This document shows positions 8,421-17,064 of a DNA stretch of 64,000 nucleotides, piece after piece. The DNA is from a virus, in IMG/VR virus record IMGVR_UViG_3300026521_000471, positions 1-64,000 of that record; one strand, written 5' to 3'. Numbering within the stretch: position 1 is the first letter of the stretch; every line of letters begins with the position of its first letter. Position numbers and translations under genes: made by a program. The notes under the pieces were generated by a model that worked only from the letters and a program-made list of their open reading frames with translations, had not been told where the DNA came from and did not search any database.

Positions 8421-8678
8421 TTAAATAAAAAATTCGGGATATTTCTTTATCCCTGTATCTATCAAATATTTATCAGATTTTTTAATAAAATAAAACCCTT
8501 TTTTATAGCTCTTAGCAAGGTAACTATAAAATTCACTTTCTATATTAGTTTCAAATTCTTGAATATTATCAAAATTATGAGTAATATTGAAAACATTTAT
8601 ATATGGTTCTTTCTTATTATCAATATCTATACGTATTTCCATATCACTACCATACTTTAGTTTTATAAACCATTTCAT
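8421..8678 (-). CDS. small protein with C-terminal PExxI tail (YPEFFI)
   Basis: An 85-residue basic/aromatic protein ending IKKYPEFFI. Fourth in a tandem row of PExxI genes read leftwards from 10022; its ATG overlaps the stop of the gene before it by four bases. N-terminus MKWFIKLKYGSDMEIRI looks like a beta strand pair. Function unknown. Confidence 0.7.
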   Translation of the reverse strand: MKWFIKLKYGSDMEIRIDIDNKKEPYINVFNITHNFDNIQEFETNIESEFYSYLAKSYKKGFYFIKKSDKYLIDTGIKKYPEFFI

Positions 8679-9037
8679 ATGAATAGCTCTGGAAATTTAT
8701 TAATTAGATAATATTTATTTTTATTTATGATTGAATATTTCCAATCCAAATAAATAGCTTCCATATAAATCAATGATAGAATATCATCTTCCCCTCGTTT
8801 TTTTAAAAGACCTGTTTCTAAGAATCTTTTTAGTCGAATTTGTTTTTCTAATGATGTAGTCTGTTCGATAATATTAAAGTGTTCATCGAGAGTAATAAGA
8901 GTTAGTTCATAGACACTTTTATCCATATCAAGTAATTCTTGCTTTATACTAGTATTTGATATATCTTGAATAAAAGCCTCTTTATCATCTTCCGTCATAG
9001 AATTATACAGTCGTCTAATACGTTTTAAAAGAATCAT
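8675..9037 (-). CDS. small protein with C-terminal PExxI tail (FPELFI)
   Basis: A 120-residue helical protein ending NKFPELFI. ATGA overlaps link it to both neighbours, so the row 9626 to 8421 is one co-translated unit. No domain recognised. Confidence 0.7.
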   Translation of the reverse strand: MILLKRIRRLYNSMTEDDKEAFIQDISNTSIKQELLDMDKSVYELTLITLDEHFNIIEQTTSLEKQIRLKRFLETGLLKKRGEDDILSLIYMEAIYLDWKYSIINKNKYYLINKFPELFI

Positions 9038-9327
9038 ATAAAATCCTCAGGACACATATTTGCAGCAGTATTTATAAACGGTTTAAGAGTTCTAATAGCA
9101 TCTCTTGACATATTATTTTGTCGTTTATATAATGCTGCAATTATTTTATGAAATTCATTTTCTTCTTCAATTTTTAAAACTTGATATACTACTGTATCAA
9201 ATCCTCCACCAGGATTAAAATGATTTTCTTTTCTTTTATAATTTGTTTCGTATGGTATTTTTGTTATATAAAGATCTAAAATAAAATCAGATTTACCAAT
9301 AACTGCGATTTTCCATAATTTTTTCAT
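9034..9327 (-). CDS. small protein with C-terminal PExxI tail (CPEDFI)
   Basis: A 97-residue basic protein ending NMCPEDFI. It is the only copy with Cys before the Pro. Overlaps both neighbours by four bases. Function unknown. Confidence 0.7.
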   Translation of the reverse strand: MKKLWKIAVIGKSDFILDLYITKIPYETNYKRKENHFNPGGGFDTVVYQVLKIEEENEFHKIIAALYKRQNNMSRDAIRTLKPFINTAANMCPEDFI

Positions 9328-9626
9328 AAGTAATACTCCGGAAATTTATTTAGAGGATATGTTTTATCAAATTCATATTTTAGATTTTCAAGCGTATTGA
9401 CTAGCAAAGTATATTTTGTTGCTATTGAATTATTTAATGTTGGACAATCTAAAGACCCTTTAGCAATTTTTTGCTGAAACGTATATTCTTTAAGAAAACG
9501 ATTAGGTGACATAATTTGTAAGACATCACCCAAATCTTTTTTTTCATATAGAAAATATTTCATATCTATTAATTGTGCATACTTATCTAAAATTAAAAAT
9601 GGTAGATCTATTTTATTTTCTTTCAT
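9324..9626 (-). CDS. small protein with C-terminal PExxI tail (FPEYYL)
   Basis: A 100-residue protein ending NKFPEYYL; the final Ile is replaced by Leu. Starts after AGGAAT on the minus strand, 15 bases from the preceding gene. Function unknown. Confidence 0.7.
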   Translation of the reverse strand: MKENKIDLPFLILDKYAQLIDMKYFLYEKKDLGDVLQIMSPNRFLKEYTFQQKIAKGSLDCPTLNNSIATKYTLLVNTLENLKYEFDKTYPLNKFPEYYL

Positions 9627-9641
9627 AATTCATTCCTATTT

Positions 9642-10022
9642 TTAAACATATAATTCTGGATACTTTTCAGAAAATATTTTATAATGTTTTGTGAAATTAG
9701 TTTGTTTATCAAAATCTTCTAATCGTTTTTTAAGTTCTATATATTTTTTACGTTGTAGTTTAGTAGCATAAGCTTGAGCTTTTTCAAATTCATCTTCAAA
9801 GAAAAAAAGACCAGCACTTGCATCACAACCAAAACCACCTTCAAAATCTAAGAATTTTTTCTTTTTTGTTTCACTAATTGCTATAGTAACAGATGATTTA
9901 TAAGGGAATTGATAATCATCAACATGATGACGATATTTAAGATCCTTTGGAACAATATAAAAAGTGTATGTGCCTAATTTGAGTTCTCTTTTGAGTCTAT
10001 ATTTAAATTCGTGAAAGTTCAT
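9642..10022 (-). CDS. small protein with C-terminal PExxI tail (YPELYV)
   Basis: A 126-residue basic protein ending SEKYPELYV. A beta-rich first half (TYTFYIVPKDLKY, SVTIAISETK) precedes a helical charged second half. First of the five tandem PExxI genes on this strand. Function unknown. Confidence 0.7.
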   Translation of the reverse strand: MNFHEFKYRLKRELKLGTYTFYIVPKDLKYRHHVDDYQFPYKSSVTIAISETKKKKFLDFEGGFGCDASAGLFFFEDEFEKAQAYATKLQRKKYIELKKRLEDFDKQTNFTKHYKIFSEKYPELYV

Positions 10023-10023
10023 C

Positions 10024-10185
10024 CTAACCCCTTTTATAAATAATGAAGATAACTACAATAACCAATGTTGTTATTAAGATTGCAGGTACACCAGCGGCTT
10101 GTGAAGTAACCAATTCAGCTTCACTAACTTCAGCATTATAAAAAATATTAGCAGGGTGCCATGAAAAAGCTGGATTAGTTATCAT
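10024..10185 (-). CDS. small single-pass membrane protein
   Basis: A 53-residue protein starting at 10185 (ATG after AAAAAGGATAAT) with a polar N-terminal 30 residues, one membrane segment (about residues 33-49, VPAILITTLVIVVIFII) and a YKRG tail. By the positive-inside rule the N-terminus faces the periplasm. A small holin-like or spanin-like role is conceivable but unsupported. One base from the following PExxI gene. Confidence 0.6.
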   Translation of the reverse strand: MITNPAFSWHPANIFYNAEVSEAELVTSQAAGVPAILITTLVIVVIFIIYKRG

Positions 10186-10237
10186 AATTATCCTTTTTAA
10201 TTTGGATAATTATAACATAATGAGTCTTAAGGGTAAA

Positions 10238-10996
10238 TTAAAAGATAAATAAATCTGTTACTATTTTTGGACGATATTTTTCATCATTTGTTTCTAAATA
10301 ATATTCACCTAGTAATATATGATTATCATTTAACGATTTAATTTCATCCAAAACCCATGTACGTTTTGAACTATTTGATGGGAGACTTTTATAAATTATC
10401 TCGAGCACTTCTAAATTTTTACTAAATTTCTTAATTAGGCTAATGATGATATTAGATTCATTTAAAGAAATTAATAATGGTATTATACTTTTAGAAATAT
10501 TTCCATTTTTAACAATAGTGCTTAAAATATATCCCTTATCATTAGAAAAGAATGCATCATCTATAGCTCTTTTTAAAAATATTTCCATTTTAGTTTCAGA
10601 TAATGAAGGGGCTATTTTTTGATAAAAATGTATAAGAAAATCAGATTTAGGATTTTGACTTGGATATGCTGAGTTATCATTTTCTATTTTAGATTTTCTT
10701 TCTTCGTCTGCTTTTGAAAATAAGTTATCTATAAATTTTTTAAATTCGTTATCATTTAATCTTTCTATAAAAGGAATTGCGTCATAATTGCTAATTAAAT
10801 CATAAGGGACTTCTTCTATAAACCAATCTTTTACTTTTTTAGAGAGTTCATTATTTTTTAGAATTTTTGAAAAACTATAAAAGTCATCAAATTCAATAGC
10901 CTTTTGTAAAAGTTGATTTTGTTCATCGTCTGAAATTTTACCAATATTGTCTAATTCATAAGAAAAATTCATATCATTTAGTTTGTCTATATTCAT
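10238..10996 (-). CDS. unknown 252-residue acidic protein
   Basis: A helical acidic protein, possibly of repeat (HEAT-like) type judging by the regular Leu/Ile spacing and helix-turn pattern, starting at 10996. An AATAAATA octamer about 23 bases upstream may act as a late promoter. Ends VTDLFIF. Family not recognised. Confidence 0.7.
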   Translation of the reverse strand: MNIDKLNDMNFSYELDNIGKISDDEQNQLLQKAIEFDDFYSFSKILKNNELSKKVKDWFIEEVPYDLISNYDAIPFIERLNDNEFKKFIDNLFSKADEERKSKIENDNSAYPSQNPKSDFLIHFYQKIAPSLSETKMEIFLKRAIDDAFFSNDKGYILSTIVKNGNISKSIIPLLISLNESNIIISLIKKFSKNLEVLEIIYKSLPSNSSKRTWVLDEIKSLNDNHILLGEYYLETNDEKYRPKIVTDLFIF

Positions 10997-11045
10997 TTTT
11001 TAATCCATTTTTATTTTTATTTATTATTGTAAGAATTATAAAAAA

Positions 11046-11053
11046 TGTAAAAT
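11046..11053 (+). promoter_or_regulatory. class B promoter element
   Basis: TGTAAAAT 29 bases before the ATG of the DNA polymerase fragment at 11082. Lies divergent to the minus-strand gene starting at 10996. Confidence 0.5.
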
Positions 11054-11081
11054 AGAGAATATAACTAAAATAGGAGATTAT

Positions 11082-12120
11082 ATGACAAAAGAGGAATTAT
11101 TAAAAAGAAGAAAGGAAATTAAGTCCCAGATGTGGGATATTGAGAAAATATTAAAAGATAAGACATTCGTATCATCAGTTGACTTCGCTTCCATAAACTA
11201 ATGTGGCTTCTCTTGGTAACAAGGGAATGAAACAGAGTGTAAACTGCTGGAAACCCCTAAAGCTCGATTTCCTATTTTTAAAATAGGTGTGAGAACAGAA
11301 ACAATTATCGAGATGACTTAAAAGTGGAAACAGATTTGGGTTGGGTTAATTAAGTTTAACTAAAAATGGGCAATCAGCATCCAAGCTCTCTACCGGTTAG
11401 ATTAATACGTGAGTATTATTAAAGAGAGAAGGTTCAGAGACTATAATCACTCAGTCCTTAATTAAATTTGAAGGATTATTGTATAGTCCAGCGAAAAAAA
11501 TAATTACTAATTATTTCTGTGAAAGCAGATATTTTCGTAGGTACCCGAGCGTGATACGCCTCCTTAATGCCTCTATTGAAAATTTAGTTGGGTTTTTAGA
11601 TAATGACCCAATTGCATATAGAAAATTAGGGCTATCTAAAACTGTTAAGAAAGCAAAAGATATTTCAAAAGAACTAGTACGAACTGATTTACGGGAAAGT
11701 GATTATGTTAAATTTGTAGGTAAGAATGAAGATAAAATTTCATTACGTTTAGATTTATATAATGGAAAATATGCTGAGGCTGATATTACAGAAATTACAG
11801 AAACACCATTTGAACGATATTTTTTAGCAATATTATTTGGTGATGATGAGCAACTATTTAAGTTTCAAGATCAGACTTATACTGCTCAAGAATTTCAGGC
11901 TTTTCTTAAAGAGAATAATTTAAGTTTAAGTGGTAGTGGAGCAATCTATAAAGCCTATAAAATGGGTGATGATAAGAATAACCAAGGTATTATTCCTAGT
12001 TATTTAGAATACCTATTTTTGGAGCGAAAAAAAGTGAAGAAGGTGATGTTTACGCATTACCGACATAAAATTTTATTACAAAAATTTAAAAATGCTATGG
12101 AAGAAGATGGAAGATGGTAA
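11082..12120 (+). CDS. family B DNA polymerase fragment carrying motif A, interrupted by a group I intron
   Basis: Two exons, 11082-11194 and 11541-12120, give a 230-residue protein after splicing. Joining them restores polymerase motif A as SVDFASMYPSVIR, matching the T4 gp43 pattern DxxSLYPSxIR; the Asp is a catalytic metal ligand. Further on, SGSGAIYKAYK and GIIPSYLEYLFLERKKVKK match the T4-type region where the palm passes into the fingers (GVVP...FNQRK in gp43). The protein starts about 35 residues before motif A and stops before motif B (KxxxNSxYG) and motif C (YGDTDS), so exonuclease, rest of palm and thumb must be encoded elsewhere. The start follows AGGAG. A split polymerase or a decayed copy are the alternatives; the intact frame favours a split one. 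Confidence 0.8.
11195..11540 (+). ncRNA. group I intron in DNA polymerase motif A
   Basis: About 346 bases, no ORF. The 5' exon ends CCAT and can pair with GUGG in the intron, placing a U-G wobble at the splice site (P1). Conserved core strings are shared with the tuf intron: CTCTTGGTAACAAGGGA, GGAAACCCCTAAAGCT, ATGGGCAATCAGCA, AGAAGGTTCAGAGACT and GTCCAG. P7 pairs GACTAT with ATAGTC. The intron ends in G. The 3' splice site is set at 11540/11541 because it restores DFASMYPS; 11537/11538 is also in frame but would give DFASIRYPS, one residue too long. Confidence 0.85.
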
Positions 12121-12130
12121 GGGTTAAAAA

Positions 12131-12460
12131 TTGTTTCAAGAAGATGAAGAAGATTTATCTATATTAGAATTTTATAAACGTTTACCATATAATAAAATGA
12201 AAGAATGTGAAATTTTTATAACACCTGAGAAAATATATGGTATTCAATATGCTGATGATGCAGATACACGTATTTTGGCGGAATCATTAAATATTCTCAA
12301 AACATTAAAATCTAATGAGCTTAAAGACAAAATTGAACTCCATAGGACTGAGGGTGTATGGCGAGAGTTTTATACGTTCAAAAATGTAGTAAAAGCAATA
12401 AGAGAATATTTGCAGTTGCGACCAAATTTAATAGAAGAGTATCCAGAATGTATGATTTAA
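12131..12460 (+). CDS. small protein with C-terminal PExxI tail (YPECMI)
   Basis: A 109-residue acidic protein starting at TTG ten bases after the polymerase fragment. Ends NLIEEYPECMI. The next gene starts inside the codons of the tail. No polymerase motif is present, so it is not the missing polymerase part. Confidence 0.65.
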   Translation: MFQEDEEDLSILEFYKRLPYNKMKECEIFITPEKIYGIQYADDADTRILAESLNILKTLKSNELKDKIELHRTEGVWREFYTFKNVVKAIREYLQLRPNLIEEYPECMI

Positions 12461-12690
12461 ACAATTTAAATAAAGGTGATATAATTGAATTTCAAATGTC
12501 CTTTGGAAAACTCCACGGTGTTATAGAAGTTAAAACAGAAGATTTAATACATGTTCGTAGTTTTTCTTTGGATAAAACTGCACATCGATGGTTTATGTTT
12601 TATCAAGAAACTTTTAAACATGTAAAAAATAATTATGGGGCTCAACTTGAAGACGACTTCATTACATCAAATCCTGAGAGGTTTATATGA
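12448..12690 (+). CDS. small protein with C-terminal PExxI tail (NPERFI)
   Basis: An 80-residue protein. ATG at 12448 is chosen: it follows AGAAGAG and overlaps the upstream tail by 13 bases; a longer open frame lacks a ribosome site. N-terminal half looks like a small beta barrel (GDIIEFQMSFGKLHGVIEVK). Ends TSNPERFI, then ATGA into the next gene. Confidence 0.65.
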   Translation: MYDLNNLNKGDIIEFQMSFGKLHGVIEVKTEDLIHVRSFSLDKTAHRWFMFYQETFKHVKNNYGAQLEDDFITSNPERFI

Positions 12691-12938
12691 AGAATATATA
12701 TGAAATAGCCAATGAATGTTATCCTATGTTATTAGTACACCCTGCAACAAACTGGGAACAGGAAATTCATAATTATAGAGCTCTAATTATCATAGAGATT
12801 TCAAAGCATTACCCTGATATTCTTGATAACTGTGAAGATTGCGTTAAAGTTATTCAAAATTCTGATGTACTAGAATATAAATTTAGTGATAAATTTATAA
12901 AACGGATTTTAGAAAAGTATCCTGAAGCATTAATATGA
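12687..12938 (+). CDS. small protein with C-terminal PExxI tail (YPEALI)
   Basis: An 83-residue acidic helical protein, ending LEKYPEALI. Joined by ATGA overlaps to both neighbours. It also carries KHYPDILDN in the middle, a second PE/PD string, suggesting an internal duplication. Function unknown. Confidence 0.7.
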   Translation: MKNIYEIANECYPMLLVHPATNWEQEIHNYRALIIIEISKHYPDILDNCEDCVKVIQNSDVLEYKFSDKFIKRILEKYPEALI

Positions 12939-13246
12939 AGTGTTCTGAAGAAGAAGCGATCGCTGTTAATTTTTTTAGAAAATTACCACCGGAAGTAAAG
13001 GTTGAAATTGATGAATATTTTTTACCTGAATTATCTGATGATACAAAAAATGCCCTTTTAAAAAATATTACTTTAATTGGTGAAGTTTTTAAAATGACAC
13101 CTAATTTAGCAGAATATTATACAAAATACGCTCAAGATTGTGATTACTTTCGATTGTTAGGATTTTGGGAAGAAATTAGTACTGTACTTGTAACTATATT
13201 TAATTCAACTGATTACTATGAAAGATACCCAGAATATTTGGTTTAA
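12935..13246 (+). CDS. small protein with C-terminal PExxI tail (YPEYLV)
   Basis: A 103-residue acidic helical protein ending ERYPEYLV. Last of four tandem PExxI genes behind the polymerase fragment. Starts in an ATGA overlap. Function unknown. Confidence 0.7.
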   Translation: MKCSEEEAIAVNFFRKLPPEVKVEIDEYFLPELSDDTKNALLKNITLIGEVFKMTPNLAEYYTKYAQDCDYFRLLGFWEEISTVLVTIFNSTDYYERYPEYLV

Positions 13247-13249
13247 ATG

Positions 13250-13257
13250 TATAAATA
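13250..13257 (+). promoter_or_regulatory. possible T4-late-like promoter
   Basis: Exact TATAAATA octamer 25 bases before the ATG at 13283. Such octamers also occur by chance in DNA this A+T-rich; position is the supporting point. Confidence 0.4.
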
Positions 13258-13282
13258 AATAAAAAATGAAAAGGTTAATAAT

Positions 13283-13657
13283 ATGAAATTAAATGATATT
13301 CTCTTTGAAAAAGAATTATCGGATTTAGCAAAAGAATTTGATCATGCCAAACAAGAATTAAAAAAAGATACAAATATAAGAATTACATTGGATGAAGTTA
13401 AACAATTTGTTAGAAAGTGGAAAAATTTTACTGATAAATTTGATATTACAAAAAAACGTATCTCTGTTATTAAAAAAACTGGGGATAAATTACTAAAATA
13501 TCTAAATTATAGAATTGATAAAATGGAAGAAGTAAAAACTATTGATAAAAGTGAGATTGAACCTCTTAGAAGTTATTTAGATGAATTAAAATTTGATATA
13601 GATTCACACATTGAAATACAACAAATAAAATATGATTCAACAGCTAGGAGAGTATAA
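13283..13657 (+). CDS. unknown coiled-coil protein
   Basis: A 124-residue lysine- and glutamate-rich, almost wholly helical protein (MKLNDILFE opening) with heptad-like spacing through residues 8-110. It ends at the base before the next start, and both proteins are long-helix proteins of matching character, so they may form a complex. A late-type octamer upstream hints at a virion or assembly role, which is inference only. Confidence 0.7.
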   Translation: MKLNDILFEKELSDLAKEFDHAKQELKKDTNIRITLDEVKQFVRKWKNFTDKFDITKKRISVIKKTGDKLLKYLNYRIDKMEEVKTIDKSEIEPLRSYLDELKFDIDSHIEIQQIKYDSTARRV

Positions 13658-14182
13658 ATGCAATTAGAAGATTTAAATAACGAATTACTATTAGAAAAAA
13701 CTTTTTATAAAATCAATAAAACCCTTAGTAAACATTTAGATAAACTGGAAGATGATGCGAGAGAAGTAAATTTGAATGTAGTTAATCTTTTAGTTAAAAA
13801 AGCAGAAAAGTTTTTGGATGATTTGGATGAAAAACTTAAAGATAAAAATGCTCCTATTCTTGAGTTAGACGACCTTATGGCAAAATATAAGAAACCTTTA
13901 CTTTTTTTCAAAAAACGTTTTGAAGATTTAGTTGATCAATATAGCGACAATGCATTTCAACGAGAAATAATGACTGAGGTTAGAATAATACTTACTAATT
14001 TAATAAATAGAATCGATTCAAGCCTAACTGGATTTGAAGGTGAAATTAAAAGAAAAATTAAAGCTACGGCACAAGAAGTATCTTCAGAAGTTACACAAAA
14101 AGGAAAAGGTATTAGAGTTCCACACGGTCTGGCACAGGATTTACATTCAAAAAAACATTATATTCATAAAGAGAAAAAATAA
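13658..14182 (+). CDS. unknown coiled-coil protein
   Basis: A 174-residue charged helical protein directly behind 13283-13657. Helical through residue 145, then a basic Gly/His-rich tail (GKGIRVPHGLAQDLHSKKHYIHKEKK region). Start ATG after GGAGAG. Family not recognised; the basic tail could bind nucleic acid. Confidence 0.7.
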   Translation: MQLEDLNNELLLEKTFYKINKTLSKHLDKLEDDAREVNLNVVNLLVKKAEKFLDDLDEKLKDKNAPILELDDLMAKYKKPLLFFKKRFEDLVDQYSDNAFQREIMTEVRIILTNLINRIDSSLTGFEGEIKRKIKATAQEVSSEVTQKGKGIRVPHGLAQDLHSKKHYIHKEKK

Positions 14183-14189
14183 TTTTTAT

Positions 14190-14197
14190 TGTAAAAT
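14190..14197 (+). promoter_or_regulatory. class B promoter element
   Basis: TGTAAAAT after TTTTTAT, 31 bases before the ATG at 14228. Confidence 0.5.
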
Positions 14198-14227
14198 AAT
14201 TATAAAAGAATTAAGGGATTGAATTAA

Positions 14228-14611
14228 ATGACTCGTTATAATCTTGAGCTTGATAAAAAGCAATTAGAACTCATTATGAAATCGCTAGATTTTTATTCAA
14301 GAATACAAATGGGTCAAGTTTCAGAATTAGTTAATCCATTTGTACTACCTTTACCAGACGCTAATTATGATGATGTTGAAGAATTAATAATCGAATTAAA
14401 AAAAGCTATGTTTCCAAACTTAGATACCAATTCATACTATGCTATAAAATCAAATCATATACCTGATTCTACTCGTCAAATGATTGATATTATGGAAGTT
14501 ATACGATATAATTTAAATGATAAAAATGGTGATCGACCATATCAATGGTCAAATGAATTAGACGCCCCATCAATTACAAAAATAGGAGAAGATAATGAAA
14601 CTGCATCATAA
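14228..14611 (+). CDS. unknown 127-residue protein
   Basis: Soluble, helical, with no recognised domain; the sequence SLDFYSRIQMGQ near residue 20 and a Pro-rich turn are its main features. Start ATG preceded by AAGGGATTG and a class B promoter. Overlaps the next gene by 17 bases. Confidence 0.7.
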   Translation: MTRYNLELDKKQLELIMKSLDFYSRIQMGQVSELVNPFVLPLPDANYDDVEELIIELKKAMFPNLDTNSYYAIKSNHIPDSTRQMIDIMEVIRYNLNDKNGDRPYQWSNELDAPSITKIGEDNETAS

Positions 14612-15035
14612 AACATTAGCAAAAATTGAGAAACTTTTTAGTATAAGTTTATCATATACCGAGACACAAGAAGAACAGTATAACACATACCCCGATATGA
14701 TGTTTATTATAGAATCTTATGTCGATTTTGTTTCATCATTAAAATTTAGATTGAAAAACAAAGAAGATTATACTCAGGAAAATTACCATGATGAAATCTA
14801 TGAATATGATTCAATGATTAGTGCATGGAGAGAACATTTAGTTTATCAATTGCCAGATGAAAATAATGAAAATCATAATGATTTATACTCTGTTTTATTC
14901 TCAACTTTACAAGCTGTTGACTCTTTAATTGATGATGATCATTTTTATTGGGAAGAAGATGAATCTAATGAAATAGATCTTCAAGATACTGACGAATCTT
15001 CTTCTGAAGAATTTGAGTTAGATAGAACATTCTAA
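14595..15035 (+). CDS. unknown acidic protein
   Basis: A 146-residue protein with a strongly acidic C-terminal half (WEEDESNEIDLQDTDESSSE). Starts inside the preceding gene after AGGAGA. The gene pair probably encodes partners. Not recognised. Confidence 0.7.
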   Translation: MKLHHKTLAKIEKLFSISLSYTETQEEQYNTYPDMMFIIESYVDFVSSLKFRLKNKEDYTQENYHDEIYEYDSMISAWREHLVYQLPDENNENHNDLYSVLFSTLQAVDSLIDDDHFYWEEDESNEIDLQDTDESSSEEFELDRTF

Positions 15036-15041
15036 CTCAAA

Positions 15042-16229
15042 TTATTTCTTTCTCAGTTTATTTTTTAATTCTTCTATTTGCTTAATTTTTTTCTCAGTAA
15101 TATCTTGTTTGATTGAAATATAACCAATCTTTACCCCATCTTTATCATAATATGGTGAAATCACATTATTTGACCAATAAGCACCACCATTTTTCTTTTT
15201 AGATTTAATTTCTCCTACCCAGTTTTTATCCGCTTCAATAGTTTCCCATAATTTCTTAAAAACATTTGCATTCATATCCGGATGTCTTATAATATTATGT
15301 GGTTCGCCTAATAATTCTGTTTTTGAATAGCCTGTTGTTTTACAAAAAGCTGATGATACATCTACAATTACTCCAAATAAATTCGTCTTGGTAAATATGA
15401 CATGTTTTTCAAAATCAGAATGCATACTAGTTAGTTGTGTATTAAGAATATCATTTTGTGTCATTAAGTCCGAAAAATCTTTGCTGTATTCATCGGCGAT
15501 TTTTTCATTTTCAAAATCAGCCCTTTCTTTTATTTTAATCATTGAATATATATAAATTATTCCAGAAATAAGCATGATCATAGAGACAATGAATAAAACA
15601 AATAACTGTAAATGTTTAATATTATCATTAATATCATTTATTGGTATCGTAGCTTCAGTAACCCCTCTAGCATCCCCTATTTTCCATTTAAAATCCCAAG
15701 TCTTTAACGGGTGGTGATTATGGCATTGGACACAAGATTTATTAGTCATATATTCGGTTTTCGCATACGTTAGATAATCTGTCCCGTCCTTTTCCGTTCT
15801 TAAAAATAGTTCCTTATGACCCTTTATATTTTTTAAGACCTTCAGCTGTAATTTTGTCAGAACTCTATCAGATTGATTTTTAAATGGAAAATTACTATAA
15901 ACAGATATACGTAAATTTGGATCGTCTATCATTGAAGCTACATCATGCATAAATGTTGCAGGATACGGTATTGTATTATTATCTTTATGTTCTGTACTAA
16001 ATTTTATACCATTAATATTATATATATCATCAACTACGTATTTGGCATAGTATTCTTTCGTTTTTAAAAGTAGATTTACTACTGATTTAGTTTTATCTTC
16101 TGCTAAATCAACTGCATATTCATGCATTTTATATGGAATAAAGACGTAAAGTGATATTAATGTAACAATATAAGATATAGTCACTCCAATTAAAAATTTA
16201 TTAGAAAACATTTGTAAAATATTTTTCAT
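15042..16229 (-). CDS. membrane sensor: Tll0287-like (DUF3365) haem domain plus PAS, no output domain
   Basis: A 395-residue protein. Membrane segment 1 spans residues 11-32 and segment 2 208-231; between them is a periplasmic domain with the c-type haem motif CVQCH (166-170) and GDARGVTEATIPI, the pattern of the Tll0287-like/DUF3365 family. A PAS domain follows (about 275-380) with IRHPDM and KNGGAYWSNN, the aerotaxis-receptor type common in Campylobacterota. No kinase, GGDEF or chemotaxis domain follows, so output must go through another protein. ATG at 16229 is chosen for its GAGGGA site; an earlier in-frame ATG would overlap the divergent gene. Probably acquired from the host. Confidence 0.85.
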   Translation of the reverse strand: MKNILQMFSNKFLIGVTISYIVTLISLYVFIPYKMHEYAVDLAEDKTKSVVNLLLKTKEYYAKYVVDDIYNINGIKFSTEHKDNNTIPYPATFMHDVASMIDDPNLRISVYSNFPFKNQSDRVLTKLQLKVLKNIKGHKELFLRTEKDGTDYLTYAKTEYMTNKSCVQCHNHHPLKTWDFKWKIGDARGVTEATIPINDINDNIKHLQLFVLFIVSMIMLISGIIYIYSMIKIKERADFENEKIADEYSKDFSDLMTQNDILNTQLTSMHSDFEKHVIFTKTNLFGVIVDVSSAFCKTTGYSKTELLGEPHNIIRHPDMNANVFKKLWETIEADKNWVGEIKSKKKNGGAYWSNNVISPYYDKDGVKIGYISIKQDITEKKIKQIEELKNKLRKK

Positions 16230-16292
16230 AAGTCCCTCAGTTTGTTGATTTATCAACTTATTTATTTTCGGATTTACTTTCTTTAATTTATG

Positions 16293-16315
16293 ATTAAGGT
16301 CTAATATAATATAAT
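16293..16315 (+). promoter_or_regulatory. class A promoter
   Basis: ATTAAG (16293-16298), 11-base gap, TATAAT (16310-16315), 22 bases before the ATG at 16338. Confidence 0.7.
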
Positions 16316-16337
16316 ATAAAAAATTAAAAAAGGATAT

Positions 16338-16736
16338 ATGATGCATATACGTAGTTTAGATTATTTTGATAAAGTGGGTCTGGTAACAAGCGGACTCTCT
16401 ATTTTTATTTCAAGTATTTTTTTACTTATGAGTTTTAGTTATTTAACAGAGAATTATTTAGTTATTTTAGGGTTGGTAAGTATTTCTTTAGTCCTAAATA
16501 ATTACTACCTTACCATAACTACACCAGAAATATTTAAAAAGATTAATGATGATCCCTGGAAATTTATTTTAGAACAAAGACCTATACTCGGACCTATTGC
16601 CGTTTTATTAAGTTTTTTATTAATAGGGACATTAATTAGTGGTAATCTTTTTGCATGGCAAATATATATTATATATTTTATTATGCTTATGCTTATGAAT
16701 CATACCTATTCAAAAAAATATAAACTTAGAGATTAG
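16338..16736 (+). CDS. predicted four-segment membrane protein
   Basis: A 132-residue hydrophobic protein with likely membrane segments at about 13-33, 37-58, 84-101 and 104-124 and a basic C-terminus (KKYKLRD), suggesting both ends in the cytoplasm. Start ATG at 16338 or 16341 after AAAAAGG. Lies divergent to the haem/PAS sensor. Family unknown. Confidence 0.7.
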   Translation: MMHIRSLDYFDKVGLVTSGLSIFISSIFLLMSFSYLTENYLVILGLVSISLVLNNYYLTITTPEIFKKINDDPWKFILEQRPILGPIAVLLSFLLIGTLISGNLFAWQIYIIYFIMLMLMNHTYSKKYKLRD

Positions 16737-16737
16737 T

Positions 16738-17064
16738 ATGAAATTAAAGGATATTAATTATACTGGTATCTTTTTTAATGATGGTATGCATATGACTTGG
16801 AATTATGGATTACCTAGAAAATATCCTAGTAACATTCAATCTGGAGAGCTTGCAGAAGTTACTGTAATTGGGAAATATGAAGATGACCAAGTAGCGTGTT
16901 GGGTTGTTAAATATGGAAGATATACTCATCAACCGTCAGGAACTTTATTGCATGTTACTACTAAAGTTACTAATGGTGGTAAAGCTGTAATGAGTGGTCA
17001 AAGAGCAACAAAGAATGGTTATGAGAAAATTAAATCGTTTAAATTAAAAGGTGTATGGAGATGA
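16738..17064 (+). CDS. unknown 108-residue protein
   Basis: A basic, glycine-rich, mostly beta protein opening MKLKDINY. It contains EVTVIGKYEDDQVACWVVKYG, which could be an OB- or SH3-like barrel, but no family is recognised. Stop overlaps the next ATG. Confidence 0.65.
   Translation: MKLKDINYTGIFFNDGMHMTWNYGLPRKYPSNIQSGELAEVTVIGKYEDDQVACWVVKYGRYTHQPSGTLLHVTTKVTNGGKAVMSGQRATKNGYEKIKSFKLKGVWR

Noticed and set aside
11479-11540. Start of the polymerase frame inside the intron (MYSPAKK...)
   Set aside because: These codons are intron sequence (P7 to 3' end); the shared core with the tuf intron and motif A restoration argue against a start here.
12131-12460. C-terminal part of the split DNA polymerase
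   Set aside because: No motif B or C; it is a PExxI-tail protein.
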